Source of the DNA: Negativicutes bacterium | Lineage (GTDB): Bacteria; Bacillota_C; Negativicutes; Sporomusales_B; JARLHX01 | Direction: 5' to 3' | Length of the DNA: 20,597 nucleotides | Assembly (NCBI GenBank): GCA_031292015.1 | Contig: JARLHY010000183.1 | Span: 1-20,597, forward strand | Shown here: one piece after another, positions 1-8,289 of the stretch | Numbering within the stretch: the stretch's first letter is position 1 | How the letters are laid out: every line of letters begins with the position of its first letter | Program-made: the position numbers and the translations under genes | The notes under the pieces: model-generated | The model's database searches: none | What the model saw: only the letters and a program-made list of their open reading frames with translations | What the model was told of the DNA's origin: nothing

Positions 1-916
1 CTCTCGACGGCATTGAGCCAGGATCCCGAGGTCGGGGTGAAGTGGAATACCCATCGCGGATGATCGGCGAGCCATTCGAGAACCTTCGGGTGCATGCGGG
101 TGGCATAGTTGTCGAGGACGGCGTGGATCACCTTGCCCGCAGGAACCGCGTGCTCGACGGCGCTGAGGAACTTGATGAACTCCTGGTGCCGGTGCTTGGG
201 CATGCAGCGGCCGATGACGGTGCCGTGGAGAACATCAAGGGCCGCGAACAGAGTGGTCGTGCCGTTGCGTTTGTCGTCGTGCGTCATGGTTCCGCACTTG
301 CCCGGCTTCAGGGCAGCTCGGGTTGGGTGCGGTCGAGGGCATGGATCTGGCTCTTCTCGTCGATCGACACGACGACGGCATGAGCGGGCGGCGCCATATT
401 GCGGCCGACGATGTCTTCGACCTTGGCGGAGAAGGCGGGATCATTTGACCTCTTGAAGGTGCGGATACGGTGAGGCTGGAGCCGATACGTCTGCCATATA
501 CGCTGGATTGACGTGAGCGAGACGCCGACGGCCTTGGCCATGGCCCGCCCGGTCCAATGGGTGATGGCTCCGGGCGGCTCGGTGCAGGTGAGCGCGACGA
601 TCCGGGCGACGATCGAGGCCGGAATGGGCGTCGTGTCGGGCTTGCGGGTCTTGTCGCGGAGAAGTCCGTCGACGCCCTCCTCGGCAAAGCGCTGTTGCCA
701 GCGCCAGACGGCGGGGCGGCTGACGCCGGCGCGGCGGGCCACTTCGAGCACCGGCAGACGGTCGCCGGAGAGGCGCACGATCTTGGCGCGCAGCACGTGT
801 TTGAGTGGGCGGTTCCGATCCCCGATGACCTGGTCGAGGCGGTCCCGATCGGCGGAATTCAGGATCATGCTGACAGTCTGAGCCATGGCCCGAGACTCGC
901 ACATCTCAAGCGCCAT
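1..916 (-). pseudogene. IS630 transposase, frameshifted and partial
   Basis: The gene encodes a DDE-type IS630 transposase. The N-terminal half has a helix-turn-helix region (VLEVARRAGVSRPAVWRWQQ), then the first catalytic aspartate in SIDEKSQIHALDRT. The frame then stops at 308-310. The inverted copy at the right end reads on through the same place because it has four Gs where this copy has three (311-313), so this is a one-base deletion. After the shift the frame continues to the left edge with the second catalytic Asp (VLDNYAT-like) and the NAVE glutamate region. The start could be 916 or the internal ATG at 886, which gives the usual MAQTVSM beginning. The 3' end is outside the window. 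It is unlikely to make active enzyme unless frameshifting occurs. Confidence 0.85.
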
Positions 917-943
917 GTGAATCTTCTGTCTGGATCAGTGCAC
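1..943 (-). mobile_element. IS630-family insertion sequence, left copy (runs off the window)
   Basis: This is the 5' part of an IS630-type element read on the minus strand; its far end lies left of base 1. The internal boundary is placed at 943 because the Tn3-family transposase reading frame resumes right after it and the junction carries TA (944-945), the usual IS630 target dinucleotide. The outer bases, read inward, are GTGCACTGATCCAGAC. Positions 1-405 are the reverse complement of 20134-20539 with about five differences, including one missing base. Confidence 0.85.
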
Positions 944-1170
944 TAGCTGTAGCCGCCGTCATCCTCTGGAACACGATGTACTTGAGCCGGGCAGTCGCCG
1001 AGTTGCGAGCCAGCGGCGAAGACATTGCCGATGACCTGCTGGCCCACATCGCGCCGTTGGGATGGGAACACATCAGTTTCAACGGCGATTACATCTGGCC
1101 CAGCGAGCCCATCCAGGGTGGTTTCCGGCCTTTGCGCAACCCGAATGGGTCAATCCTCGACACAGCCTGA
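943..1170 (+). pseudogene. tnpA: Tn3-family transposase, C-terminal remnant
   Basis: Only the last ~75 codons remain. The translation LAVAAVILWNTMYLSRAV, then LLAHIAPLGWEHISFNGDYIW and FRPLR matches the strongly conserved tail of Tn3-family (DDE) transposases, as in Tn21 or Tn3 TnpA, which are normally around 1000 residues. The frame is open up to the IS630 junction at 943-945, so the IS insertion cut the gene. The 5' part is not in the window. It is followed 46 bases later by a Tn3-type terminal inverted repeat in the expected orientation, which confirms that this was the end of a transposon. It has no function as it stands. Confidence 0.9.
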
Positions 1171-1216
1171 TCTTCCAAACCCCGCTGAGAACTCGATCTA
1201 TGTTCCCGCCACGTTC

Positions 1217-1254
1217 CTTAGCGTACAATCTTGGGAAGATTCTGCGATGACCCC
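1217..1254. repeat. Tn3-family terminal inverted repeat (38 bp)
   Basis: The 38 bases begin CTTAGCGTAC and end GATGACCCC. Read from the outside they start GGGGTCATC and end TACGCTAAG, the GGGG...TAAG pattern of Tn3-family ends, and 38 bp is the classical length. It lies just downstream of the truncated tnpA. The matching end is not in the window, so the 5-bp target duplication (candidate AACCA at 1255-1259) cannot be confirmed. Confidence 0.88.
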
Positions 1255-1700
1255 AACCAGTCATGAACGGTGCAGCCCTCCTCGGGAATGCCGTTGGGGC
1301 AATTGGAAATAGATTTCCGAATTTTCCACAAGATGAAAATCATTTCTTATGTCTGGGTGCCATTTCAGCCAAGCCAAGGACATCGTCGCCAGTGAGGCAG
1401 GTCAGGGCGCTGAGGCTGGCGTGATCCGCGCCATCTGCGGGCCGATAATTGGCGATACGCTCCGCAAGTCTGGCTTGAAGTCCAAAAATCGCCTATCGGG
1501 CGGGGGCGCCTATTGCATCGATTCAAACGAAAGCGTCAGTCGAATTTAGAAAATTAGTGCAAAAACAAAGAGTTAGTGCCATTCGCATGAACGAGGTGAA
1601 TGCGGGTGAGCGCTATGGCGATGAATGTTGCATAAATTGTAATTTGAAAATCCGAAAGCTCAAATAAACAATCGATACGTTAAATCTGACAGGCCACTCA
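1255..1700. other. Gap between transposon end and response regulator gene
   Basis: No gene is convincing here. A 66-codon open frame at 1349-1549 has no recognisable motif and no good ribosome-binding site. From about 1540 the sequence turns AT-rich and looks like promoter DNA for the downstream regulator. It holds a direct repeat TTAGTGC (starting near 1553 and 1572) and a palindromic element at 1628-1644. Confidence 0.6.
1628..1644. promoter_or_regulatory. TTACA-N5-TGTAA-like operator candidate upstream of the response regulator
   Basis: The sequence TTGCATAAATTGTAATT is an imperfect inverted repeat (TTGCA-N5-TGTAA). It resembles the elements at 9780-9798 and 12921-12938. It lies 57 bases before the regulator start, which would fit autoregulation. 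It is the weakest of the three copies, and the surrounding DNA is AT-rich, so chance similarity is possible. Confidence 0.35.
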
Positions 1701-2501
1701 ATGCATCCAATTCCCCCTAAACCTCTTGAGAGTTTTGCCGAGTTAAGGCAAAACCGAGGGCGCGCAGTTCTTTTGCTAGAAGATTACGAACCAACTATAA
1801 ATGACTTAACCCGCCTTTTGTGTAATCGGCGCAAGGCTATAGGTGATCGGCCTGCTATGGAGCCTTGGAATGTCACGAGCGTGACGACATTGAAGGCCGC
1901 AGAAAAGGCCCTGTCACAGCGATTATTTGATTTAGAGATTATAGATCGAAATTTACCTGATGGGGAGGGGTTACAGCTTGTTGAATGGCAACGAAAGGCC
2001 GGGGTGCGCACGCCGATTGTCGTTTTGACCGACCGGAGTGATCTTGCCTCAAGGTTGCAGGGGCTTGATCGTCTTGCGGATCAGTATTTAGGGAAGCCCT
2101 ATGATGTCAATGAGTTGTTGGCCGTTATCCGTGCTGCGACGTGGCGAAACCGGCAAGACGGATTGCTGAACTGCGGCAAACTGGAGGTCAGTTTTCAGGG
2201 GCGTGGCTCGGCCTTTTACTGTGGCCGGGAACTCGATCTCAGCCGTGAGAAGGAACTGGCGGTTATTGCACTTCTGGCGCTGATGGACCCCGAGCCTGTA
2301 ACGCGTGAGATGTTGTTGCGGCTCGTCTGGAACGATCGTGCCAGCAATCTCGAAGGGGATAAGGTTGCGCCCACTCTTTCCCGTCTGCGATCTAATCTAA
2401 GTCGGGAGGGGGTTCCTCCAGAAATCATCGAGACCGTGCCCAGTGGGGGATGGAAATTGAACCAAGGTTTGCTGCAACAGGGGCAGGGGCGATTAAAGTG
2501 A
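1701..2501 (+). CDS. OmpR/PhoB-type response regulator
   Basis: A 266-residue two-component response regulator. The receiver domain spans roughly residues 20-150: acidic pair E27-D28 (LLLEDYE), phospho-acceptor D82 in IIDRNLPDGEG, switch residue T110 (VVLTD) and K132 in LGKPYD. A winged-helix DNA-binding domain follows (about 160-258), with the LSREKELAVIALLALMDPEPVTREMLLRLVW block typical of the OmpR/PhoB class split across two helices. The start at 1701 has only a weak ribosome-binding site. The stop codon overlaps the GTG start of the histidine kinase (GTGA), so the pair is translationally coupled. The first ~20 residues before the receiver are an unusual extension. It is a candidate regulator of the downstream exported-protein and peptide genes, based on position and on the repeated palindrome upstream of it and of the precursor. 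Confidence 0.9.
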   Translation: MHPIPPKPLESFAELRQNRGRAVLLLEDYEPTINDLTRLLCNRRKAIGDRPAMEPWNVTSVTTLKAAEKALSQRLFDLEIIDRNLPDGEGLQLVEWQRKAGVRTPIVVLTDRSDLASRLQGLDRLADQYLGKPYDVNELLAVIRAATWRNRQDGLLNCGKLEVSFQGRGSAFYCGRELDLSREKELAVIALLALMDPEPVTREMLLRLVWNDRASNLEGDKVAPTLSRLRSNLSREGVPPEIIETVPSGGWKLNQGLLQQGQGRLK

Positions 2502-3982
2502 CAGAAAAGACCGTAGGGTTGGATCGCAAACATAGCCTGCTATCCAGGTTGATTATTCTTATTGCGTTCTTTGTCGTCATGGCGGCTGCTGTTGGTGTTT
2601 GGTTGTCGATTTACCATCAGCGGCAGAACGAGAGGAAACAGGCTGAAATTTCTGCATGTAATGAAATTATTGCGTTGAGCCTGACATTAAAGAACGAGCA
2701 ACCTGCCGGAATTCTTAATTTTATAAATGAGCGTCAATTACTGAATGTATTTAATTATGAATTTTATGATCATGGGATTTTTTTTACTCATGAATCTAAA
2801 TTTAGAAATGTAGACATCTCAAATATAAAGCCTGATATGGCCTGCCAGGCTCTTGTATCCCCAGAGCTAGCTCGTTACCTATCAAGTCAGATTGGTGCGG
2901 TTTTTTTTGGAAAAACGATAATAGAAATTGATAATAATCAATATATAATTGAAAAATTAGGAAATAAAACCGGAAATTCTGATTTTTTTATTAATGTTAT
3001 TGCGCTAATATATCCATCATCTCTGATTTTTCCAGCTTGTCAACTGCTATGCTCTGTTGTTTTATTGGCATTGGTCATGATGGCAGGCTGGGGTGCCCGG
3101 TGTGGCTTTCGACGACGTATTGATGCTCTCAATCAGGTCTTTGAGCAACTCCGTCAAGGGGACACAACGGTGCGGCCACAGATCGATGGGCAAAATGATG
3201 AAATTTCCTATCTTTCTTCTCATGTATCGGCTGCATTAGATAGAATATCTACCCTTATTCGTCAAGTACATTTAATTACAAATGAAGTAGCTCATGAAAT
3301 AAGACGGCCATTAACACCCATATTTCATAAAATATGGGAGGTTAATGATAGAATAGAAGATATTTATATTAGAGAATTATTAGATGATGTCTATAATAGG
3401 ATGATTTTATTGAAAAATACATTGAATGAACTTCTTGATTTTGGCGCCAGGATAGGGCTTGGAGATGCAATTTTTGATCGATTTGATAGTATCGATATAA
3501 GTGATTTACTTAATGATGTTCTAAATAAATCGCAGGAAAAATTTGATGAAAAGGGGGTAAAATTGGAGAGAAAAATTGATAATAACATTTATGCGATTGG
3601 GTCTTTAATTATGCTGAGAATTGTTTTTGATAATATAATAGATAATGCCATAAAATATACCAGTACCGGAACGGTCAATGTTGTATTAGAGCGACTCGAT
3701 TCACAAAATTTCTCGCTGTTAGTTCGCGATATGGGGCCTGGAATTGGTGGCGAAACTGCGGGCAGGCTGTCTACCCCATTTTATCGTGCTGCTTCTGCCA
3801 GCCATATCACGGGTCATGGTTTGGGAATGACATTGATTTTGGATATTGCCGCTCACCTTGGCTTTGCGGTATCCTATCGTGACCGGGTTGATGTCTCTGG
3901 TTGCGAAGTTCAAGTGACTGGAGCGATGCTGCCCTCTGGTAATTTTGGGTCATTAAAGAAGTTAAAAAATAAAGCCATATAA
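2498..3982 (+). CDS. Membrane sensor histidine kinase
   Basis: Sensor kinase of 494 residues when started at GTG 2498, which overlaps the regulator stop by four bases and has a purine-rich site (GGGGCAGGGGCG) just before it; an in-frame ATG at 2450 is possible but would overlap by 52 bases. Two membrane segments (about residues 18-39 and 171-198) enclose a ~130-residue periplasmic sensor region without a recognisable motif. A HAMP-like linker leads to the dimerisation helix with phospho-acceptor H266 in HEIRRPLTP, then the N box (FDNIIDNAIKYT), the G1 box (RDMGPGIGG, D411) and the G2 box (GHGLGM). The residue four after the histidine is Arg where most kinases have Thr or Asn, which may impair phosphatase activity. 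The periplasmic and dimerisation parts are much more AT-rich than the neighbouring genes. Confidence 0.9.
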   Translation: MTEKTVGLDRKHSLLSRLIILIAFFVVMAAAVGVWLSIYHQRQNERKQAEISACNEIIALSLTLKNEQPAGILNFINERQLLNVFNYEFYDHGIFFTHESKFRNVDISNIKPDMACQALVSPELARYLSSQIGAVFFGKTIIEIDNNQYIIEKLGNKTGNSDFFINVIALIYPSSLIFPACQLLCSVVLLALVMMAGWGARCGFRRRIDALNQVFEQLRQGDTTVRPQIDGQNDEISYLSSHVSAALDRISTLIRQVHLITNEVAHEIRRPLTPIFHKIWEVNDRIEDIYIRELLDDVYNRMILLKNTLNELLDFGARIGLGDAIFDRFDSIDISDLLNDVLNKSQEKFDEKGVKLERKIDNNIYAIGSLIMLRIVFDNIIDNAIKYTSTGTVNVVLERLDSQNFSLLVRDMGPGIGGETAGRLSTPFYRAASASHITGHGLGMTLILDIAAHLGFAVSYRDRVDVSGCEVQVTGAMLPSGNFGSLKKLKNKAI

Positions 3983-3997
3983 TATAGCAATATATGG
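3975..3997. repeat. Inverted repeat CCATATA / TATATGG after the kinase gene
   Basis: Perfect 7-base arms separated by 9 bases overlap the kinase stop codon. There is no T-tract after it, so it is not a clear terminator. It could be a weak mRNA hairpin or a protein site. Confidence 0.35.
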
Positions 3998-4010
3998 AGT
4001 CATGGTGATC

Positions 4011-4027
4011 TTTCATGAAGTATGAAA
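4011..4027. promoter_or_regulatory. Inverted repeat TTTCAT-N5-ATGAAA before the first exported protein gene
   Basis: Six-base arms with a 5-base spacer sit directly before the start at 4029. The arm and spacer geometry equals that of the TTACA-N5-TGTAA elements, although the bases differ. It may be an operator or a hairpin that hides the start codon; the evidence is positional only. Confidence 0.3.
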
Positions 4028-4028
4028 T

Positions 4029-4655
4029 ATGATGAATATATGTCATGCTTTCCGTATATTCTTTATGGTGAATATCATATCAGTATTTTTGACGAATTCA
4101 TCTGAGGCTGGAGGAGAAATTGAAGGGCAATTTAAAGCCGCTATAATCGCTGGTGAACTTCTCGATTATGGCCGTGCCGCAGGTGATCCCTTAGTTCTGG
4201 CGGCAGCCGCCCGTATTCTGTCTCGGGCCAAGGTTATGACTCTTGATGCAACAAGCGAAAGCAGTTTGCAAGTCATCATGCGGGACGCGGCTTCCATGGC
4301 GGCTATGCCACCTGCGAAGGCGTTTCCACCAGCCGAAGTTCGCGGCATCGAAGGGGACGCGATATATGCGAGCACACTCTCGCTTGCGCCGGGGCAGGTC
4401 GAGACCTACGAACTGAATTGCCGCGCCGATGAGCAAATGATCGCTTCTGTCCGGCCGATGAGTAATAGCGATGTTTCGCTCTCCGCAATCGGGCTGACTG
4501 TCAGCGGGCCGGATCTTCATGCGAGGGGCCAAAGAATTTTGGATGGACTCTCTGTGACGTGGGTTCCGAAGCAAACAGACCGCTATCGTGTCCAGATCCA
4601 AAACGAGGCATCCGAGGGGACGCTTCACGTGCAATATTATGTCAATGTCCATTAA
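4029..4655 (+). CDS. Exported protein with PPC-like C-terminal domain
   Basis: 208 residues. The N-terminus has a signal peptide (hydrophobic IFFMVNIISVFLT, likely cleavage after SSEA). Residues ~30-75 form an alanine-rich helical stretch with DPLVLAAAARILSRA. The C-terminal ~90 residues (LSLAPGQVETYELNCRAD, DVSLSAIGLTVSGPD, VTWVPKQTDRYRVQIQNEA) follow the strand pattern of bacterial pre-peptidase C-terminal (PPC-like) beta-sandwich domains, which often accompany secreted proteases. ATG 4029 and ATG 4032 are both possible; neither has a strong ribosome-binding site. The next gene begins inside its 3' end. Both that gene and this one carry the DP-hydrophobic-LAAA-x-ILGR/SR element, so they are likely distant paralogues. 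Its role is unknown; it may be a partner of the CHAT protease two genes downstream. Confidence 0.7.
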   Translation: MMNICHAFRIFFMVNIISVFLTNSSEAGGEIEGQFKAAIIAGELLDYGRAAGDPLVLAAAARILSRAKVMTLDATSESSLQVIMRDAASMAAMPPAKAFPPAEVRGIEGDAIYASTLSLAPGQVETYELNCRADEQMIASVRPMSNSDVSLSAIGLTVSGPDLHARGQRILDGLSVTWVPKQTDRYRVQIQNEASEGTLHVQYYVNVH

Positions 4656-5295
4656 GAAGCGGGGCTCGCCGTTTGTTGCAGCACTGGCTGCGCTGAATTT
4701 TCTTCTGTTCAGTGCATCGGCGCCGGTGTCGGCCGGTTCAGCGGCCGCAGACCCGGTTGCCGCGATCCGGCTCGCCGGGCGAACCGCAACTGTCGGGCAG
4801 CTTCAGAGAGATCCCTGGGTCATGCTCGCGGCGGCTCAGATCCTCGGCCGTGTGGTTTCGATGCCTGCGGCTGCTCCAGCTCTTGCTTGTTCTGAGCTGA
4901 CAACGGCTGTTCCGTCCGGTCAGTGGCAAACAATTCTATCCCTGCCCCGGATCATCGCCGAGGCCATGGCCTGGTCTGGTTGGGACAGGGCGGCGGTCAT
5001 GGCAACAGCGAACCGTATCAATGGGGCGGTATCGACAGCCATTGGTGGTGATCGCCATAGGCTGGCGGCCGGAACCGCACTGCGCTGCGTTGTGCCCGGC
5101 ACCATTCGGGCGCTGGGGATAGCCGGCGTGGATGGTGATGTGCGCGTTGCGGTTCGTGACCATGAGGGGCGGGACACCGCGCCGGACCCCGAGGCGGCCG
5201 GCTCTTATCAGTGGCTGTTTGCTGTCCGGGGCCTTGTCTTGGATCTCGTCAACGACGGCACGGGGACCGCCATTGTTATCATTCGCACGCAATAG
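4639..5295 (+). CDS. Second exported protein, related in layout to the preceding one
   Basis: 218 residues from ATG 4639 (ATG 4645 is an alternative); an upstream in-frame start at 4588 would sit deep inside the preceding gene and put ~17 residues before the signal peptide, so I reject it. The signal peptide is clear: SIKKRGSPFVAALAALNFLLFSASAPVSA, with cleavage after VSA. The mature part starts with DPVAAIRLAG and has DPWVMLAAAQILGR, matching the same element in the upstream protein. The C-terminal ~70 residues (CVVPGTIRALGIAG, DGDVRVAVRDHEG, LVLDLVNDGTGTAIVII) again look like a PPC-like beta domain. It overlaps the upstream gene by 17 bases, implying coupled translation. No enzymatic motif is visible. 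Confidence 0.7.
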   Translation: MSMSIKKRGSPFVAALAALNFLLFSASAPVSAGSAAADPVAAIRLAGRTATVGQLQRDPWVMLAAAQILGRVVSMPAAAPALACSELTTAVPSGQWQTILSLPRIIAEAMAWSGWDRAAVMATANRINGAVSTAIGGDRHRLAAGTALRCVVPGTIRALGIAGVDGDVRVAVRDHEGRDTAPDPEAAGSYQWLFAVRGLVLDLVNDGTGTAIVIIRTQ

Positions 5296-5355
5296 CGCGA
5301 ACGCCGAAAGCTGTGAAGCGATTTTCGGATAAAATACACGCGGGGGGCTGGGCCT

Positions 5356-8232
5356 GTGAAGAAAGCGCTTGGGATGTTTTTAGGGCTGGTCTTTGCTGCC
5401 AGCTATGCCGGTTGCGGGGCACGGGCGTCGGCGGCTGATGGGGATTTTTTTCCCTGTAATCTGCCTGTTAGGGGAACCCAATACGTTCCGCTTTTTTCAA
5501 CCTATGCTGAACAGCGGGCGTGGGTTGATCATGCCGAACAACTCAGCCGGCTCTTTACTCTTGCTCAATCGGAAGGCGTTGCGCCCAAGGACCGGCTGAA
5601 CGTGTGGCAAGCAATCCTGCTGCTGGCAGGCCAATCAGCCATGCTGAGCGACAGCAATATCATGGAAGCCCTGGGGGGGCTTGCCGACTCCTTTGAAACG
5701 AACAACTACCAGGCCATCGCCGATCATGGCCAGGAGGTGATCGCGCGCATGACAAAACTCCAGAGTCTGGCAGCCACCATGCCACCTGAGGAGTTTCAAA
5801 AGAGACTCGCTGCGTTGACCGGAGAGTTGGCCACGGTCGGGTCACTGAAAAATTCAACATCAGCGCAAATTCGCCGTTGTCTGCTCCAATACCGGCTTGA
5901 GACCGATGGCCATGTCGATTCATCACAGTTCCGAAATTGGCTGGATGATTTACAGCCGATCGTTGCTGAAGATGACCTTGCCAGGATCAAGATGCTGATC
6001 TTGAGGGGCGATTATGATTGGCCCTATCTTAATCCTGAATTGGTCCCTGAGAGCAATAAGCTTGCCGGGCGGTTTTTTGGAAAAGATGGCCGTGATCAAT
6101 ATGGATCTCCATTGTCGGCCCATGCGGAGGATGACAAGAAGGCCTCTGGTGTGTACGAGGACAAGGCCAGCCCGGCAGGAGCAAAGATCCTGCGGTCCAT
6201 GATGTATGCCCCCGGCGATCCTTTGGGGGAGCGCTTGGCGCTTAATCTCGCTGGTCAGGGGAAATACGCGGAAGCGGCCGATGTCTATGGACCCGTGCTG
6301 GAGGAGAAGGAGCGTATTCTGTCCCGGGCCTCTTTTCTGATCTCGGACCCGGCAACACAATATCCGCCCAATTTCCTGACCGTCGGCGAACGTCAGACTC
6401 TGGCCGATTGGCTGCTCAAGGCCGGCCGGCCGGCCGCCGCTGCCGCCAGCTTGAAGCTGGCGTGCGCGGCCCTGCGTGCCGGTCCGGTGGCGGGTGCGCC
6501 ACCGGCACCTTTCGGCCTATCGGCGATCATGCGCCCAACCGATGGCGCCACATGCAATCGCCAGCTTCTCGATGTGCTATGGGCAAGTGCGCCCGGTACG
6601 GCCCGTGATGCCGCCACTGCCGATGCTTTGGTTGCGGCTCAGGATGCGCAGACTCATCGGGCGGCGACTGCGTTGATCGATGCCACGGCCCGGCGCATTG
6701 CTGAAAATGCGGGTGCGGGTTCTATTCTGAAGGCTATTGATCGCACCCTCGCCGAACAAGCTGCAATCAGCCGGCGATTTTTTTCCAGCTTGCCGAAGGC
6801 CGGGCCCGAGACGTCCGACGGTACGGGCCGGCTCGTTGTGTCCGCGCGAGACAAGGCCGATTTCATTCCGGTCGCCGCTGCTGCGGCCAGCGCCTTCGAG
6901 GGGCAGAACGCAGCCATGGTGAAGGCGCTCAAGATGCTGGCCGACAAGGTTCCGGATTATGGCGACGCCCGTGCGCCCCATCCGGTTGATCTTGATGCGC
7001 TTCAACGTGGCGGGCTGTTGCATGACAACGAACTCCTGATCCAGATCGCCTTGTCCCAAGGCGAGCAAGCGGGCTATATCGTCGCGGTCACGCGCCAAGG
7101 GGCGGCCTGGGCGCGTCTCGGCCTGTCTTATGAGCAAATCGCCACCCTCGTTCACGGATTGCGGGATCATCTGGAGGGCGGGCAGGGGGCCGCTGATCGC
7201 AGCCCGGAAGACTTCACCCGTGATGCCCATGTCCTCTATGTCGCCTTATTCGGCGATCCGGCCATCGCCCGGCTGCTGGCTGATCCGGCTCGGGATACCT
7301 TGATCGTTGCCCCTTCAGGCCCTCTGGTCGGCCTGCCTTTTGGCCTGCTGGTGGCAACCGCCCCGGATATTGGCGGAGCGGCGGAGCCGGATTGGCTGAT
7401 CCGCAGCAAAGCCATTGCGGTTGTTCCATCCGCATCCTCCTTACGGCTTCTGAGGCTAAAAGCGCCGCCGTCTGGCGGCAAGGCGACGATTAATCTTTTT
7501 GCCGTTGCGGATCCAGATTATGATCCGGCCAGCCATGGCCCGGAGCCGACATGTGCCATGGCGGTTCCAGAACCCCATGGCGCGATCAATCTCAATAAGG
7601 CCGCAGGGCAGGGAATTGACACCTTACGCCGGCAGCTTGCCCGCGCTCCTTTACCCTGTACCCTGGTCGAGGCGCATAGTGTCGGCACGGTTCTTGGGGC
7701 GCCAATCGCTTTGCTTCATGGCGACAAGGCGACCGAGAGCAATCTGAAGGCGGCTGATGCCAACGGGCAATTGGGCCAGGCCAAGGTGATTGAGCTGGCC
7801 ACCCACGGCTTTGCCCCTGGTCAATTTGGTTTGACAGAACCAGCCTTGGCCCTGGCTGCACCCCATCCTGGCGATAAAGAGGATGGCTTTCTCTTCGCCA
7901 GCGAGATCACCCGGTTAACCCTCAATGCGGATTGGGTGATTTTGTCCGCCTGTAACACCGCAGCTCCAGATGCCGACGGGGCTGGTGATCTGTCTGGACT
8001 GTCCAGCGCTTTTTTCTACGCTGGTGCTCATGCGCTTTTGGTCTCGAATTGGAATGTCAACGGTGCTCTGGCCGCCCAGTTCGTGCCGCATATCCTCCAA
8101 CGCCAGCAGCAAGACAAGCTGACGCGGGCCCAGGCTCTGCGCCAAACGGCATTGGATTTGCTGCGCACCAACCCTGATCCGGCTGATTGGGCGGTTTTCA
8201 GTCTGATTGGTGAACCGGATCAGCCGTTGTGA
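5356..8232 (+). CDS. Exported CHAT-domain (caspase-like) protease
   Basis: 958 residues starting at GTG 5356, behind a G-rich ribosome-binding site (CGGGGGGC). A signal peptide (KKALGMFLGLVFAASYAGCGARASA) predicts export; YAGC is a poor lipobox, so soluble periplasmic or secreted is favoured. Residues ~30-600 are mainly helical, with TPR-like stretches (for example LADWLLKAGRPAAAAASLKLACAAL). The C-terminal ~330 residues are a CHAT domain, a clan CD cysteine peptidase: the LIVAPSGPLVGLPFGLL strand, catalytic H817 in ELATHGFAPG and catalytic C866 in VILSACNTAAPDADG, followed by LSSAFFYAGAHALLVSNWNVN. Both catalytic residues are intact. TPR-CHAT proteins elsewhere act in cleavage cascades, mostly in the cytoplasm; an exported one beside two PPC-like proteins and a peptide locus is suggestive. 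Its substrate is unknown. Confidence 0.9.
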   Translation: MKKALGMFLGLVFAASYAGCGARASAADGDFFPCNLPVRGTQYVPLFSTYAEQRAWVDHAEQLSRLFTLAQSEGVAPKDRLNVWQAILLLAGQSAMLSDSNIMEALGGLADSFETNNYQAIADHGQEVIARMTKLQSLAATMPPEEFQKRLAALTGELATVGSLKNSTSAQIRRCLLQYRLETDGHVDSSQFRNWLDDLQPIVAEDDLARIKMLILRGDYDWPYLNPELVPESNKLAGRFFGKDGRDQYGSPLSAHAEDDKKASGVYEDKASPAGAKILRSMMYAPGDPLGERLALNLAGQGKYAEAADVYGPVLEEKERILSRASFLISDPATQYPPNFLTVGERQTLADWLLKAGRPAAAAASLKLACAALRAGPVAGAPPAPFGLSAIMRPTDGATCNRQLLDVLWASAPGTARDAATADALVAAQDAQTHRAATALIDATARRIAENAGAGSILKAIDRTLAEQAAISRRFFSSLPKAGPETSDGTGRLVVSARDKADFIPVAAAAASAFEGQNAAMVKALKMLADKVPDYGDARAPHPVDLDALQRGGLLHDNELLIQIALSQGEQAGYIVAVTRQGAAWARLGLSYEQIATLVHGLRDHLEGGQGAADRSPEDFTRDAHVLYVALFGDPAIARLLADPARDTLIVAPSGPLVGLPFGLLVATAPDIGGAAEPDWLIRSKAIAVVPSASSLRLLRLKAPPSGGKATINLFAVADPDYDPASHGPEPTCAMAVPEPHGAINLNKAAGQGIDTLRRQLARAPLPCTLVEAHSVGTVLGAPIALLHGDKATESNLKAADANGQLGQAKVIELATHGFAPGQFGLTEPALALAAPHPGDKEDGFLFASEITRLTLNADWVILSACNTAAPDADGAGDLSGLSSAFFYAGAHALLVSNWNVNGALAAQFVPHILQRQQQDKLTRAQALRQTALDLLRTNPDPADWAVFSLIGEPDQPL

Positions 8233-8289
8233 GGCCATCGCGCTCAACGTGGTGGAAATATTGATCTCACAGTTCAAAGGGGCGATCCG

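Noticed and set aside
308..313. Programmed frameshift in the left IS630 transposase
   Set aside because: The inverted copy has one more G and reads through in a single frame, so a simple deletion explains it better.
235..946. Several plus-strand frames over the left IS630 gene
   Set aside because: Opposite-strand shadows of the transposase, whose motifs are clear on the minus strand.
1349..1549. 66-codon open frame as a small gene
   Set aside because: No motif, no good ribosome-binding site and odd composition; insufficient support.
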